From Anaerotruncus rubiinfantis (GTDB lineage: Bacteria; Bacillota; Clostridia; Oscillospirales; Ruminococcaceae), in contig NZ_FKLA01000009.1 in the NCBI RefSeq assembly GCF_900078395.1, positions 471,305 through 535,304 on the forward strand: a DNA stretch of 64,000 nucleotides, in the 5' to 3' direction. Below are positions 1-7,578 of the stretch, one piece after another. The position numbers were made by a program, and so were the translations under genes. Every line of letters begins with the position of its first letter. The stretch's first letter is position 1. Below the pieces are notes generated by a model. The model saw only the letters and a program-made list of their open reading frames with translations, made no database searches and was not told the origin of the DNA.

Positions 1-1
1 C

Positions 2-1693
2 ATGTATATCGACGGCAAGCGGGTCGCCTTTGACGGGGAGAAAAACGTATTGGCAGTTATCCGCAAGGCGGGGATCGAAATCCCGACCTTCTGCTATTAT
101 TCGGAACTTTCGGTTTACGGCGCCTGCCGGATGTGTGTTGTGGAGAACGAATGGGGCGGCGTGGAGGCATCCTGTTCGATGCAGCCGCGGGACGGCATGA
201 AAATCCGGACCAACACCGCCAAGCTTCAAAAACACCGTAAAATGATCCTCGAGCTGCTGCTCGCGGCCCACTGCCGGGATTGCACCGTCTGCGAAAAGAA
301 CGGTAAATGCAAACTGCAGGAGCTTTCGCTTCAGTACGGTATCCGCCGCATCCGCTTTGAAGATACCCGTGAGAAAATGGAGCTCGACCGTTCGAGCAAA
401 TCCATCCTGCGCGATCCGAATAAATGCATCCTCTGCGGCGACTGTGTGCGCATGTGCAGCGAGGTGCAGGGGATGGGCGTCATAGATTTTGCCCACCGCG
501 GCTCCAATCTGCGGATCATGCCTGCGTTCGGGCGTGAAATTGGGGAAACCGACTGTGTGGGCTGCGGCCAGTGCGCGGCGGTTTGTCCGACCGGCGCCAT
601 CACGATCAAGGGCGACATTGGCCGCGCCTGGAAGGCGATCCAGGACCCGGAGAAGCGGGTCGTCGTGCAGATCGCGCCCGCGGTGCGCGTTGCAATCGGA
701 GAAGAATTCGGCCTCGCGCCGGGTGAAAATGTCATGGGCAAACTGGTCGCGGCGCTCAAGCTGATGGGTGTGGACTATGTCTTTGATACCACCCTCGGCG
801 CGGACCTTACAGTCATGGAGGAGGCCAGCGAATTCCTCAAGCGGATCGAAACGGGCGGCCCGTTCCCAATGTTCACCTCCTGCTGCCCGGCGTGGGTGCG
901 CTACGTCGAGAAACGCAAACCGGAATATCTCACAAACATCTCCTCCTGCAAATCCCCGATGGAGATGTTCGGCGCGGTGCTCAAAGAGCACTATAAATCG
1001 ATGCAGGCTGTCGACGGCAAGGAAACGGTGGTCATTGCGATCATGCCCTGCACCGCCAAAAAATCCGAAGCCGCCCGCAGCGAATTTGTCCGGGCGGGCC
1101 TTGTGGATGTCGACTATGTGCTGACCACCCAGGAGGTCAGCACGATGATCAAAGAAAATGGCATCGTCTTTGACGAAATTGAAAGCGAGTCCCCGGATAT
1201 GCCGTTCGGGCTTGGCAGTGGAGCGGGCGTTATCTTTGGCGCCACCGGCGGCGTGGCCGAGGCGGTCATCCGCCGCTGCGCCGAACAAAAGGATTCCAAT
1301 ACCCTGCGGGAAATTGAATTTTGCGGCGTGCGCGGCATGGAGGCTGTCAAGGAGGCCGCAATTACAGTCGATGGCCAGGAGATTAAGATCGCCGTTGTAA
1401 ACGGGCTTGGAAAAGCACAGGAACTCATCGGGAAGATCGAAAGCGGGGAAGCCTCCTATCACCTGGTGGAAGTTATGGCGTGTCCGGGCGGATGCATCGG
1501 CGGCGCCGGGCAGCCGCTTGGCTTTACAAAACAGCGCGAGGAGCGCGCGAAGGGCATTTACAGTGTTGACCAGCAGTCCCAGATCAAGCGTTCGGAGGAA
1601 AATCCGATGATCATGGCGCTCTATAACGGGGTGCTGCGCAAAAACCGGCACGAACTGCTCCACGTCCACTATCAGGGTGGATCGGAAGAATAG
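2..1693 (+). CDS. hydA: [FeFe] hydrogenase catalytic subunit (HydA/HndD type), possibly 5'-truncated by the window edge
   Basis: Catalyses reversible proton reduction to H2 with electrons from ferredoxin or NAD(P)H partners in the cytoplasm. Domains in order are a plant-type [2Fe-2S] domain (C31, C42, C45, C58), a His-Cys [4Fe-4S] site (H90, C94, C97, C103), two [4Fe-4S] ferredoxin motifs (C142-C152 and C185-C195), and the H-cluster domain with all three signatures: TSCCPAW (C294/C295), MPCTAKK (C350) and MACPGGCIGGAGQ (C494, C498). All cluster ligands are present, so the enzyme should be active. The protein begins at MYIDGK, slightly shorter at the N-terminus than most relatives, and no ribosome site is visible because the window starts one base earlier; the true start may lie upstream. 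A small [2Fe-2S] protein follows after 11 bp, suggesting an electron-transfer partner. The family is clear; bifurcating versus simple function cannot be judged without the upstream genes. Confidence 0.95.
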   Translation: MYIDGKRVAFDGEKNVLAVIRKAGIEIPTFCYYSELSVYGACRMCVVENEWGGVEASCSMQPRDGMKIRTNTAKLQKHRKMILELLLAAHCRDCTVCEKNGKCKLQELSLQYGIRRIRFEDTREKMELDRSSKSILRDPNKCILCGDCVRMCSEVQGMGVIDFAHRGSNLRIMPAFGREIGETDCVGCGQCAAVCPTGAITIKGDIGRAWKAIQDPEKRVVVQIAPAVRVAIGEEFGLAPGENVMGKLVAALKLMGVDYVFDTTLGADLTVMEEASEFLKRIETGGPFPMFTSCCPAWVRYVEKRKPEYLTNISSCKSPMEMFGAVLKEHYKSMQAVDGKETVVIAIMPCTAKKSEAARSEFVRAGLVDVDYVLTTQEVSTMIKENGIVFDEIESESPDMPFGLGSGAGVIFGATGGVAEAVIRRCAEQKDSNTLREIEFCGVRGMEAVKEAAITVDGQEIKIAVVNGLGKAQELIGKIESGEASYHLVEVMACPGGCIGGAGQPLGFTKQREERAKGIYSVDQQSQIKRSEENPMIMALYNGVLRKNRHELLHVHYQGGSEE

Positions 1694-1704
1694 GAGGAAG
1701 CCAA

Positions 1705-1959
1705 ATGCGCGTATTGGAAGTGTGTGTGGGAAGCGCCTGCTACTTGAAAGGCTCTTACAATGTGATCAGTGACTTGCAGGAGCTGGTTTCGGATCATGAT
1801 CTGGCTGAACAGATTGAGATCAAAGCCGCGTTCTGTTTTGGAAACTGCGCGGGAGCCGTATCCGCGAAGTTTGAGGACGAGGATCAGGTGCTGAGCGTGG
1901 ATCCCAAGCAGGTGAAGCGCTTCTTTGACAACGAGGTGCTGCCTCGCCTGCAGGCATAA
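1705..1959 (+). CDS. Small thioredoxin-like [2Fe-2S] ferredoxin (NuoE/HndA C-terminal type)
   Basis: An 84-residue protein equivalent to the [2Fe-2S] thioredoxin-like domain of NuoE/HndA, without the N-terminal helical region. Four cysteines (C7, C12, C44, C48) occur in the family pattern CVGSAC and CFGNC and should bind one cluster. It begins after GGAGGAAGCCAA, a strong ribosome site, 11 bp after the hydrogenase stop, so both are probably on one mRNA. The likely role is electron delivery to or from the hydrogenase. That partnership is inferred from position; the fold and cluster motif are directly readable. Confidence 0.85.
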   Translation: MRVLEVCVGSACYLKGSYNVISDLQELVSDHDLAEQIEIKAAFCFGNCAGAVSAKFEDEDQVLSVDPKQVKRFFDNEVLPRLQA

Positions 1960-1963
1960 AACA

Positions 1964-1993
1964 AAACCCCGGTCACATGTGACCGGGGTTTTT
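1964..1993 (+). terminator. Rho-independent terminator of the hydrogenase operon
   Basis: A near-perfect hairpin (AAACCCCGGTCAC with its inverse) is followed directly by a run of T, 5 bp after the small ferredoxin stop codon. Confidence 0.9.
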
Positions 1994-2055
1994 CTATAGG
2001 CATGGGGGCGCACCCGCGCTTTTTCATTTCCTGGATGTGATGCCTGGAGAAAGGA

Positions 2056-2700
2056 TTATAAGGCGCTCCCTTTTACAGGCGCAAACAGTCGGGACATATC
2101 CACGCCCTCCAGCTCCAGGAGCATGATCTTTTTTTCAACGCCTCCAGCATAGCCGGTCAGGCTTCCACTGGCGCCTACCACCCGGTGGCAGGGGATGATG
2201 ATGGAGATGGGGTTATGTCCCACAGCGCCGCCCACCGCTTGGCTGGACATCGTTTTTCTGCCCATTTTAGCCGCCATTTTTTTGGCAATATCGCCGTAGG
2301 TGGTCACCTCTCCGTAGGGGATTGCGCACAGCATATTCCATACCTCTTGACGAAAGGTTCCCCCGATAGGGCGCAGAGGGAGTTCAGAAATCCCGGGCTT
2401 CTCCCCGGCAAAATAGCGGTCCAGCCAGTCTTTTGCGGCGCGCAATACCGGCAGGTCAGCCTTTTTTGTCATGCGCTCCGGGACGGTATTTCCGAAGTAC
2501 TTCTGGCCCTCCATCCAAAGGCCCGCCAAATTTTCCCCATCACACGCAAGGGTAAGGAGTCCCACGGGAGATTGGTATGTTGTGGAATAGAACAGATCAA
2601 AGACCCCTTTGCAATCAAATTCAAATACCGGCGGCAAGTATCCCGCCAACGCGGCGGCCCGAAAGGCCAGCGCCGTATTCGGCAGGGGAAATCCGGTCAT
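2056..2700 (-). CDS. ogt: Methylated-DNA--[protein]-cysteine S-methyltransferase (Ogt family)
   Basis: Suicide repair protein that transfers the alkyl group from O6-alkylguanine to its own cysteine. The active-site motif PCHRV is present, followed by the conserved SLTGYAGG loop, and the helix-turn-helix AIPYGEVTTYGDIA precedes it. I placed the start at the ATG whose bases overlap the stop of the upstream GntR gene (ATGA at 2697-2700), giving 214 residues and implying translational coupling. The core family homology begins only at about residue 33 (YSTTYQSPVG), so the N-terminal stretch is unusual and a downstream alternative start is possible. Coupling of a repair methyltransferase to a FadR-type regulator is not a typical arrangement and may be incidental. 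Confidence 0.88.
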   Translation of the reverse strand: MTGFPLPNTALAFRAAALAGYLPPVFEFDCKGVFDLFYSTTYQSPVGLLTLACDGENLAGLWMEGQKYFGNTVPERMTKKADLPVLRAAKDWLDRYFAGEKPGISELPLRPIGGTFRQEVWNMLCAIPYGEVTTYGDIAKKMAAKMGRKTMSSQAVGGAVGHNPISIIIPCHRVVGASGSLTGYAGGVEKKIMLLELEGVDMSRLFAPVKGSAL

Positions 2701-3404
2701 TCCGAATCCTGTTTGATGTAACGCCGGTAACGCCACAGAATGGTTTTTCCGTGTTCACACACCTTCTCCTCAGCTGCATCCGGATCGCCGCTTTTAATCG
2801 CCTCAAAAATTTCCCAATGGTTGTCCGCCGTGGAGGCGCGCAGCTGAAAGGATTCCTCACGGATCGCGAGCCATTCGGGGCCGCTTAGCAGGATGTTGTC
2901 GTACGCCTGCTGCAGATAGCGGCTCTGCGCAGCCTCAGCGATCTTGCGGTGAAATTCGTAATCCGCGTCGATGAGCGTAGCCACATCTTTTTTCTGGCGC
3001 GCTTTTTCAATTTTATCCAGCGACTTTTCCATCTCAGAGAGCGCTTTGGGCGTAATGCGTTCGGTCGCCAGGCGCGCCAGGTGGCGCTCCAGAATAATCC
3101 GGGCTTCGACCCGCTCGGTCAGATCCTTGGGATCAGGCGTGGAAGAGAGCAGCGGCGAGCCCATTTTTCCGACCGCGTCGTGGAGGGTCAGATAGGTGCC
3201 GTCGCCGGGCTTTATAACAATGATATTCGCATAGGAAAGAGCTTTCATTGCTTCACGCACGGAAGCGCGGCTGACGCTCCACTGCTCGGCCAGCGCACGT
3301 TCGCTCGGGAAACGGTCACCCGGTTTCATCTCGCCGGAACGGATCGCATCCATCACGCTGTTGACGATTTCATCTACAATGGTTTTTTTGAGCACTGGCC
3401 GCAT
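2697..3404 (-). CDS. FadR-type GntR family regulator with FCD domain
   Basis: A 235-residue regulator with an N-terminal winged helix (MKPGDRFPSERALAEQWSVS, then SVREAMKAL) and a C-terminal all-helical FCD ligand-binding domain with the expected Arg, Asp, His pattern (YEFHRKIAEAA). FCD proteins normally bind small carboxylates. It is divergent from an M20 hydrolase, and the intergenic region holds a promoter with a GntR-type palindrome for that gene, so local control of the hydrolase is likely. A second, closely similar GntR gene lies at 4915-5640, suggesting duplication within the locus. The ligand is unknown. Confidence 0.92.
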   Translation of the reverse strand: MRPVLKKTIVDEIVNSVMDAIRSGEMKPGDRFPSERALAEQWSVSRASVREAMKALSYANIIVIKPGDGTYLTLHDAVGKMGSPLLSSTPDPKDLTERVEARIILERHLARLATERITPKALSEMEKSLDKIEKARQKKDVATLIDADYEFHRKIAEAAQSRYLQQAYDNILLSGPEWLAIREESFQLRASTADNHWEIFEAIKSGDPDAAEEKVCEHGKTILWRYRRYIKQDSE

Positions 3405-3450
3405 AGTTACATCCTCATTCCTTTGATAGATCGCGCAAATATTCTAAATT

Positions 3451-3479
3451 AGTATAGCATTATTTGCATGAGACCGCAA
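3451..3479 (-). promoter_or_regulatory. Extended -10 promoter for the GntR/ogt unit
   Basis: On the minus strand TTGCGG and TATACT are separated by 17 bp, and TGC precedes the -10 (TGCTATACTAA). The same TGCTATACTAA string lies upstream of the genes at 4915-5640 and 32644-33363. Confidence 0.7.
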
Positions 3480-3595
3480 GAGAGATGTTCTGTGAAGTAA
3501 ATTAATAAGCTCGAAAAAAGGAGAAATATTTGGACTAAATCCATAAAAACAATTTAAAAATTTCAGCATATTTATAGAAAACATATGAAATTGTA

Positions 3596-3624
3596 TTGAC
3601 GGATGCTTCGAAAAGCCATATACT
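3596..3624 (+). promoter_or_regulatory. Sigma-70 promoter of the M20 hydrolase gene
   Basis: TTGACG, a 17-bp spacer and TATACT lie 79 bp before the M20 start codon. A GntR-type palindrome sits at the predicted transcription start. Confidence 0.75.
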
Positions 3625-3636
3625 GATCGCAACAAT

Positions 3637-3647
3637 TGGTCTAACCA
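3637..3647. promoter_or_regulatory. FadR-subfamily operator
   Basis: TGGTCTAACCA is a perfect dyad matching the FadR-subfamily core TNGTNNNACNA. It begins 12 bp after the -10 of the M20 promoter, where binding would block initiation. The likely binder is one of the two flanking FCD regulators; which one is not determined. Confidence 0.7.
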
Positions 3648-3702
3648 CCTTACCATAAGATCAATTGATAAAATTTGCCCGAAAACGGAAGAGGAGGTAC
3701 GT

Positions 3703-4866
3703 ATGAGATACGAAAATGTGGAAGTCATTGCCTTGACCCGCCGGCTTGTTCAGATTGAAAGCACCAATGTGGGGACCTTTGAAGGCGAGATCAGCCGGTT
3801 TGTGGCCGATTGGCTCACCCAAAACACCAAGGCGCAGGTGGTCCGCGATGAATTTGAACCCGGCCGCTTTAATGTGATGGCAACCCTGAAGGGAAAACAG
3901 GCGCACCCCAACCTGATTTACGTGGCCCATATGGACACAGTGCCCGTGGGAAGCGATTGGACCAAAGACCCCTTTGCCGCCGAGATCGTCGACGGAAAGA
4001 TGTATGGACGCGGCGCCTTCGATATGAAAGCGGGGCTGGCCTGCGCGATGATCGCCTTCCGTGATTTCGAGAAAAAATGCCGCGCAGAGGGCCTGACGCC
4101 GAAATATGATTTTACCTTTGTCGGGTCGGGGGATGAAGAGGATGTAATGAAGGGTGCGGACCGCCTGGTGGAGATTGGGCTGGCCGACCGGCAGACGCTG
4201 GTGCTCGATACCGAGCCAACCAGCGGAGAGATTTACATGGCGCACAAGGGGAAAACCTGGTTTGAGATCAGCACCAAAGGCAAGGCGGCCCACGGCAGCA
4301 CGCCCTATAAGGGAGCCGATGCGATCGTTGCGATGGCGGAAGTGATCCTGGAGATCAAAAACCGGTTGGACGCGTATCCGGAGGACCCGGTCATGGGACG
4401 CAATACCGTTTGTTTCGGCACAATCAACGGCGGTTTCAACACCAACATCGTCGCGGACAGATGCGCCATCCAGATCGATGTTCGCCTGGCTCCGCCGCTC
4501 ACAAACGAAGGGTCGATCAAGCTGGTGGAGGATGCGATTGAAGCCGCGACAGCGCGTGTTCCGGGCACAAGCGGGAGCTATCGCGTGATTGCGCAGCGCC
4601 CGTATGTGCAGATCAACGAGGATTCCTTCCTGCTGAAAAGCCTGCAGGATTCCTGTGAAAAAATCACCGGCGCCCGTCCGCAGCCGCTGGTATTCACCGG
4701 TTATACCGACAGCGGTGTGATCGACGGCAGCACGGGATGCAAAAACGGCATGTCCTACGGCGCGGCGGGTGCGCATGAACACCAGGCGGATGAGTATGTT
4801 GAATGCGACTCGGTCATCCAGTCCCTCGAAGTATACAAGGATCTGACCCAGCGCATTTTGCTCTGA
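3703..4866 (+). CDS. M20 family metallopeptidase/amidohydrolase (ArgE/DapE type)
   Basis: A 387-residue cytoplasmic dinuclear-zinc hydrolase predicted to cleave an amide bond in an N-acyl amino acid, dipeptide or related compound. Visible motifs are VAHMDTVPVG (first metal His and Asp), GRGAFDMKAG (bridging Asp region), GDEEDVMKG (catalytic and metal Glu), the dimerisation-domain HGSTPYKGAD, and a C-terminal HEHQADEYV region supplying the last His. Length is normal. It follows AAGAGGAGG at a standard distance. Context (FCD regulator, adjacent TRAP transporter, C45 acyltransferase) suggests intracellular hydrolysis of an imported N-acylated or amide-linked acid. The exact substrate cannot be read from sequence. 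Confidence 0.88.
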   Translation: MRYENVEVIALTRRLVQIESTNVGTFEGEISRFVADWLTQNTKAQVVRDEFEPGRFNVMATLKGKQAHPNLIYVAHMDTVPVGSDWTKDPFAAEIVDGKMYGRGAFDMKAGLACAMIAFRDFEKKCRAEGLTPKYDFTFVGSGDEEDVMKGADRLVEIGLADRQTLVLDTEPTSGEIYMAHKGKTWFEISTKGKAAHGSTPYKGADAIVAMAEVILEIKNRLDAYPEDPVMGRNTVCFGTINGGFNTNIVADRCAIQIDVRLAPPLTNEGSIKLVEDAIEAATARVPGTSGSYRVIAQRPYVQINEDSFLLKSLQDSCEKITGARPQPLVFTGYTDSGVIDGSTGCKNGMSYGAAGAHEHQADEYVECDSVIQSLEVYKDLTQRILL

Positions 4867-4870
4867 ACAT

Positions 4871-4906
4871 AAAAAACGATGATCCCCGGAAAACCGGGAA
4901 CCATCG
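4871..4906 (-). terminator. Terminator of the second GntR gene
   Basis: The imperfect hairpin CGATGATCCCCGG / CCGGGAACCATCG is followed on the minus strand by six T. It lies between two convergent genes and may also slow transcription leaving the M20 gene. Confidence 0.7.
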
Positions 4907-4914
4907 CGGGAAGA

Positions 4915-5640
4915 TTAGATTTTGGAAGTCTCAAGCGGACTTTCATAGTAGGAATTGTAACGTTCCCAGACCGATTCTTCGTGCAGGAGCACTATCTGGG
5001 AGGCCAGATCAGGGTCCCTCGCTTTGATCGCGTCGCAGATGTCGTAATGGTTGTGCGCATCCGCCGCGCGCTGTTCGAACGGCAGGCGGGTGATGCCGAA
5101 CCATTCCGGGCCGGCCAGCAGGATACGCTCATAGGCTTCCTGCAGGTAATGGTTTTGCGCGGCGGCGGCCACCGCCTGATGGAACGCGTAATCAGCTTTT
5201 AAAAGGGCGTTTACATTTTTCTGCTCGCAGCATTTTTCGATCCGCTTACAGGCCTTTTCAATTGCGGCGATTGCCTGCGGGGTGGCATGCTGCGCGGCCA
5301 GCCGGGTGATCTGCTGCTCGAGGATCATACGGGCCTGCACCCGCTCTTCCATGTCCTGCCCGTCGAAGGATGGGGACGTCCTTTGCGGAGATTTGGGGCT
5401 TGTGGATTTCGTCGGCTGCGTTTTGAGGTAGGTGCCGCTGCCCGGGCGGATCTCGAGGACGCCGGAAAAGGAAAGTGCCTTCATCGCTTCCCGCACGGCA
5501 GTGCGGCTGACGCTCCACTGCTCGGCCAGCGCGCGTTCGCTGGGGAAGCGTTCGCCCGGTTTCATCTCGCCGCTTTCAATCGCTTCCATGATGCTGGCGA
5601 CAATCTCGTCCACAAGCGTTGTTTTAAGAACAGGTTTCAT
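4915..5640 (-). CDS. FadR-type GntR family regulator with FCD domain (paralogue)
   Basis: A 241-residue regulator strongly similar along its length to the protein at 2697-3404; the winged-helix segment (MKPGERFPSERALAEQWSVS) is almost identical between them, which argues for a recent duplication and possibly overlapping operator recognition. It differs by an extra Ser/Pro/Thr-rich linker (about residues 75-95) before the FCD domain. It is divergent from the TRAP operon starting at 5852, so it probably controls uptake while its paralogue controls the hydrolase. The ligand is unknown but is presumably a carboxylate handled by this transporter. Confidence 0.92.
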   Translation of the reverse strand: MKPVLKTTLVDEIVASIMEAIESGEMKPGERFPSERALAEQWSVSRTAVREAMKALSFSGVLEIRPGSGTYLKTQPTKSTSPKSPQRTSPSFDGQDMEERVQARMILEQQITRLAAQHATPQAIAAIEKACKRIEKCCEQKNVNALLKADYAFHQAVAAAAQNHYLQEAYERILLAGPEWFGITRLPFEQRAADAHNHYDICDAIKARDPDLASQIVLLHEESVWERYNSYYESPLETSKI

Positions 5641-5744
5641 TTTTGTCTCCGTTTCGTTCTGCAGAACATATTTTTAAAAGAGCAAGCCTTCCTATTGTAC
5701 GGAATGTGACAGGAAAACGACCTGCGGCGCCCATTTCGGTGCTT

Positions 5745-5773
5745 AGTATAGCATGATTCCCGTATTTCTGCAA
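5745..5773 (-). promoter_or_regulatory. Extended -10 promoter for the second GntR gene
   Basis: On the minus strand TTGCAG and TATACT are separated by 17 bp, with TGC before the -10. It is nearly the same promoter as at 3451-3479. Confidence 0.7.
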
Positions 5774-5805
5774 GAAAACTTTCAGTCCGAAGGTGCAACC
5801 GTTAT

Positions 5806-5834
5806 TTGACAAAGAAGTCAAAGAACACTATGAT
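5806..5834 (+). promoter_or_regulatory. Candidate promoter of TRAP operon 1
   Basis: TTGACA, 17 bp and TATGAT precede the binding-protein gene. TTGAC and GTCAA form an inverted repeat over the -35 that could be an operator. The predicted start site would fall inside the AAGGAG ribosome site, leaving almost no leader, so the real promoter may lie elsewhere. Confidence 0.45.
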
Positions 5835-5851
5835 AAAAAGGAGAGAAAATA

Positions 5852-6957
5852 ATGAAAAAACTGCTGACGATCGCCCTGTGCTTTACCATGGTTCTCTTTT
5901 TATTCGCCGGATGCAGCGGTTCCGCTCCGTCAGCCGCGCCAGCGGCTTCAAGCGGCACGCCGGCCGCGCCGGCCGCGTCTGCGGCCGCGGCCCGGCCGCG
6001 TCTGCGGCCCCGGCCGATGGCACTGTACTCGCGCTGAAGGCCGCCCATGTTGTTTCGGAGGAATCCTCCACCCACAAAACGCTCGTCCGTCTGGGCGAGG
6101 AGATTGAAAAAGTTTCCGGCGGCAAAATGACGGTTGAGGTTTATGGCAACAGCGTCATGGGAACCGCCCGCGAAATCGTGGAATCGATGCAGGCGGGCGC
6201 GCTGGATATGGCGATCCTTGCGAATGCGCCGTACAGCGGATTCACCGATGCGCTGACCTGCTTTGACGTTCCGTACCTGTTCGATTCGCTTGATGAAGGC
6301 TGGTACGTCCTGGACGACCCGTTCGGGACCGAGATCCTCAGCGACCTGGAAAACCAGGGCCTGCACTGCCTGGGCTGGGTGGGCGCTTCCTGGCGCAATA
6401 TGTCCACCACCAAGGTCGAGGCGCACAGCCCGGCCGACATGAAGGGGCTTAAAATGCGCGTGATCGAAAGCCCGATGCATGTGGAACACTTCAACCTGAT
6501 CGGCTGCTCCGCGACCCCGATGGCTTTTTCCGAACTTTACACCGCGCTGCAGCAGGGCGTCGTCGACGGCCAGGATAACCACTGGCTCGAGATGTGGACC
6601 AGCGCGCTGCATGAGGTGCAGGGTTATCTGATGGAAACCCGCCATATCATGGACCCGACAAACATCATGATGTCCAAAACCACCTATGACAACCTGACAG
6701 ACGAGCAGCGCGGCTGGGTGGATGAAGCGTTTGAATCCGCAAAGGCGGATATGCGCCAGATCACGACTGACGACGAGCTTACAAACAAGCAGAATGTGAT
6801 CGATGCGGGGCACTGCAAAGTGATCGAACTGACCGAGGCGGAACGTGACTCCTTCAAAGCGGCCGCGCAGCCGATGATCGACAAATACACCGAGTCGAAC
6901 CCGAATGTCAAGAAGATCATCACGCTGACGGAAGAATTCCGCGCGCAGAACAGCTGA
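5852..6957 (+). pseudogene. dctP: TRAP transporter periplasmic-type binding protein DctP, frame broken in the lipoprotein linker
   Basis: Starts after AAGGAG with a lipoprotein signal peptide (LFLFAGC lipobox, Cys about residue 20) followed by an Ala/Pro/Ser linker. The frame from 5852 stops at 6037, while the mature DctP domain continues to 6957 in the next frame (VVSEESSTHKTLVRLGEEI, then the conserved LKMRVIESPMH and FSELYTALQQGVVDGQDN). The break lies in a GC-rich linker where an 18-bp string recurs with a period of 23 bp, one short of eight codons. One missing C, or removal of 23 bp, restores an ordinary DctP. The solute is unknown; DctP proteins usually bind organic acids. It may be a sequencing or assembly error or a true null or phase-variable allele. 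Confidence 0.85.
5969..6009. repeat. 18-bp direct repeat, period 23, at the dctP frame break
   Basis: The string CCGGCCGCGTCTGCGGCC occurs at 5969-5986 and 5992-6009. Both copies encode the lipoprotein linker, in different frames. Confidence 0.9.
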
Positions 6958-6978
6958 CCGCTGGCTCATGGGGACTTT

Positions 6979-7009
6979 GCCCTTGGGCGTCCCTTCGATG
7001 CCCAAGGGC
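6979..7009 (+). other. Intercistronic hairpin between dctP and dctQ
   Basis: GCCCTTGGGC and GCCCAAGGGC are a perfect inverted repeat with an 11-base loop and no T-tract. The position suggests mRNA stabilisation of the binding-protein cistron or partial attenuation before the permease genes. Comparable hairpins occur in the other two TRAP operons. Confidence 0.7.
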
Positions 7010-7029
7010 CATTCGAAGGAGGGAAAACA

Positions 7030-7578
7030 GTGCTTGCAAAGATCAACAAGTTCTTCATTGCGATTGAAGATAACCTTGCGGTCATCCTGTTCTTCATCAT
7101 GACCTGTATCACCTGCATGAACGTCTTTACCCGGTTCTTCCTAAATTATACCGCTTCCTGGGCGGAGCAGACCACCCGCCTGCTATTTATCTGGGTCGGC
7201 TACGCGGGCGTCTGCATCTGTGTACGCCGGGACAGCCACCTCAAGGTGGAGGCGCTGCCCGCATTCCTGCCTCCGCGCGGCGGCGCTGCGGTGCGCGTGA
7301 TCGGGGACCTGGTTTCGGTCCTGTTCGGCTATTATATCTCTTGGAAAATCTTTGAGACGACCCTCAACCTGATTGCTACCCACCAGACCTTCCCGGCCAT
7401 GCCGTCGGTACCGGTCTGGATCATGTATCTGCCTGGCGCGCTGGGCATGTTTGGCTTTGCAACCCGCATGATCGGTACGCTGATCAAGCACTGCAAACAG
7501 GCCTTTGGAAAGGGGCTGCCGCCCGCCGGGCCTGAAAAAGAAGCCGTAAAAGCTGCCGAGGGAGGTGACCGGGCATGA
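7030..7578 (+). CDS. dctQ: TRAP transporter small permease DctQ
   Basis: A 182-residue four-helix membrane protein, the small permease of a tripartite ATP-independent periplasmic transporter. Hydrophobic segments lie at about residues 15-37, 50-70, 88-110 and 125-148, and the family motif WAEQTTRLLFIWVGYAG is present. Translation starts at GTG (7030), chosen for AAGGAGGG seven to fourteen bases upstream. The C-terminus is polar. The stop overlaps the dctM start (ATGA), the usual coupling of these genes. Confidence 0.9.
   Translation: MLAKINKFFIAIEDNLAVILFFIMTCITCMNVFTRFFLNYTASWAEQTTRLLFIWVGYAGVCICVRRDSHLKVEALPAFLPPRGGAAVRVIGDLVSVLFGYYISWKIFETTLNLIATHQTFPAMPSVPVWIMYLPGALGMFGFATRMIGTLIKHCKQAFGKGLPPAGPEKEAVKAAEGGDRA

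Noticed and set aside
5852..6037. A separate 61-residue lipoprotein peptide
   Set aside because: The frame ends in the linker while the matching DctP domain continues immediately in another frame, so this is a frame-broken dctP rather than a small gene.
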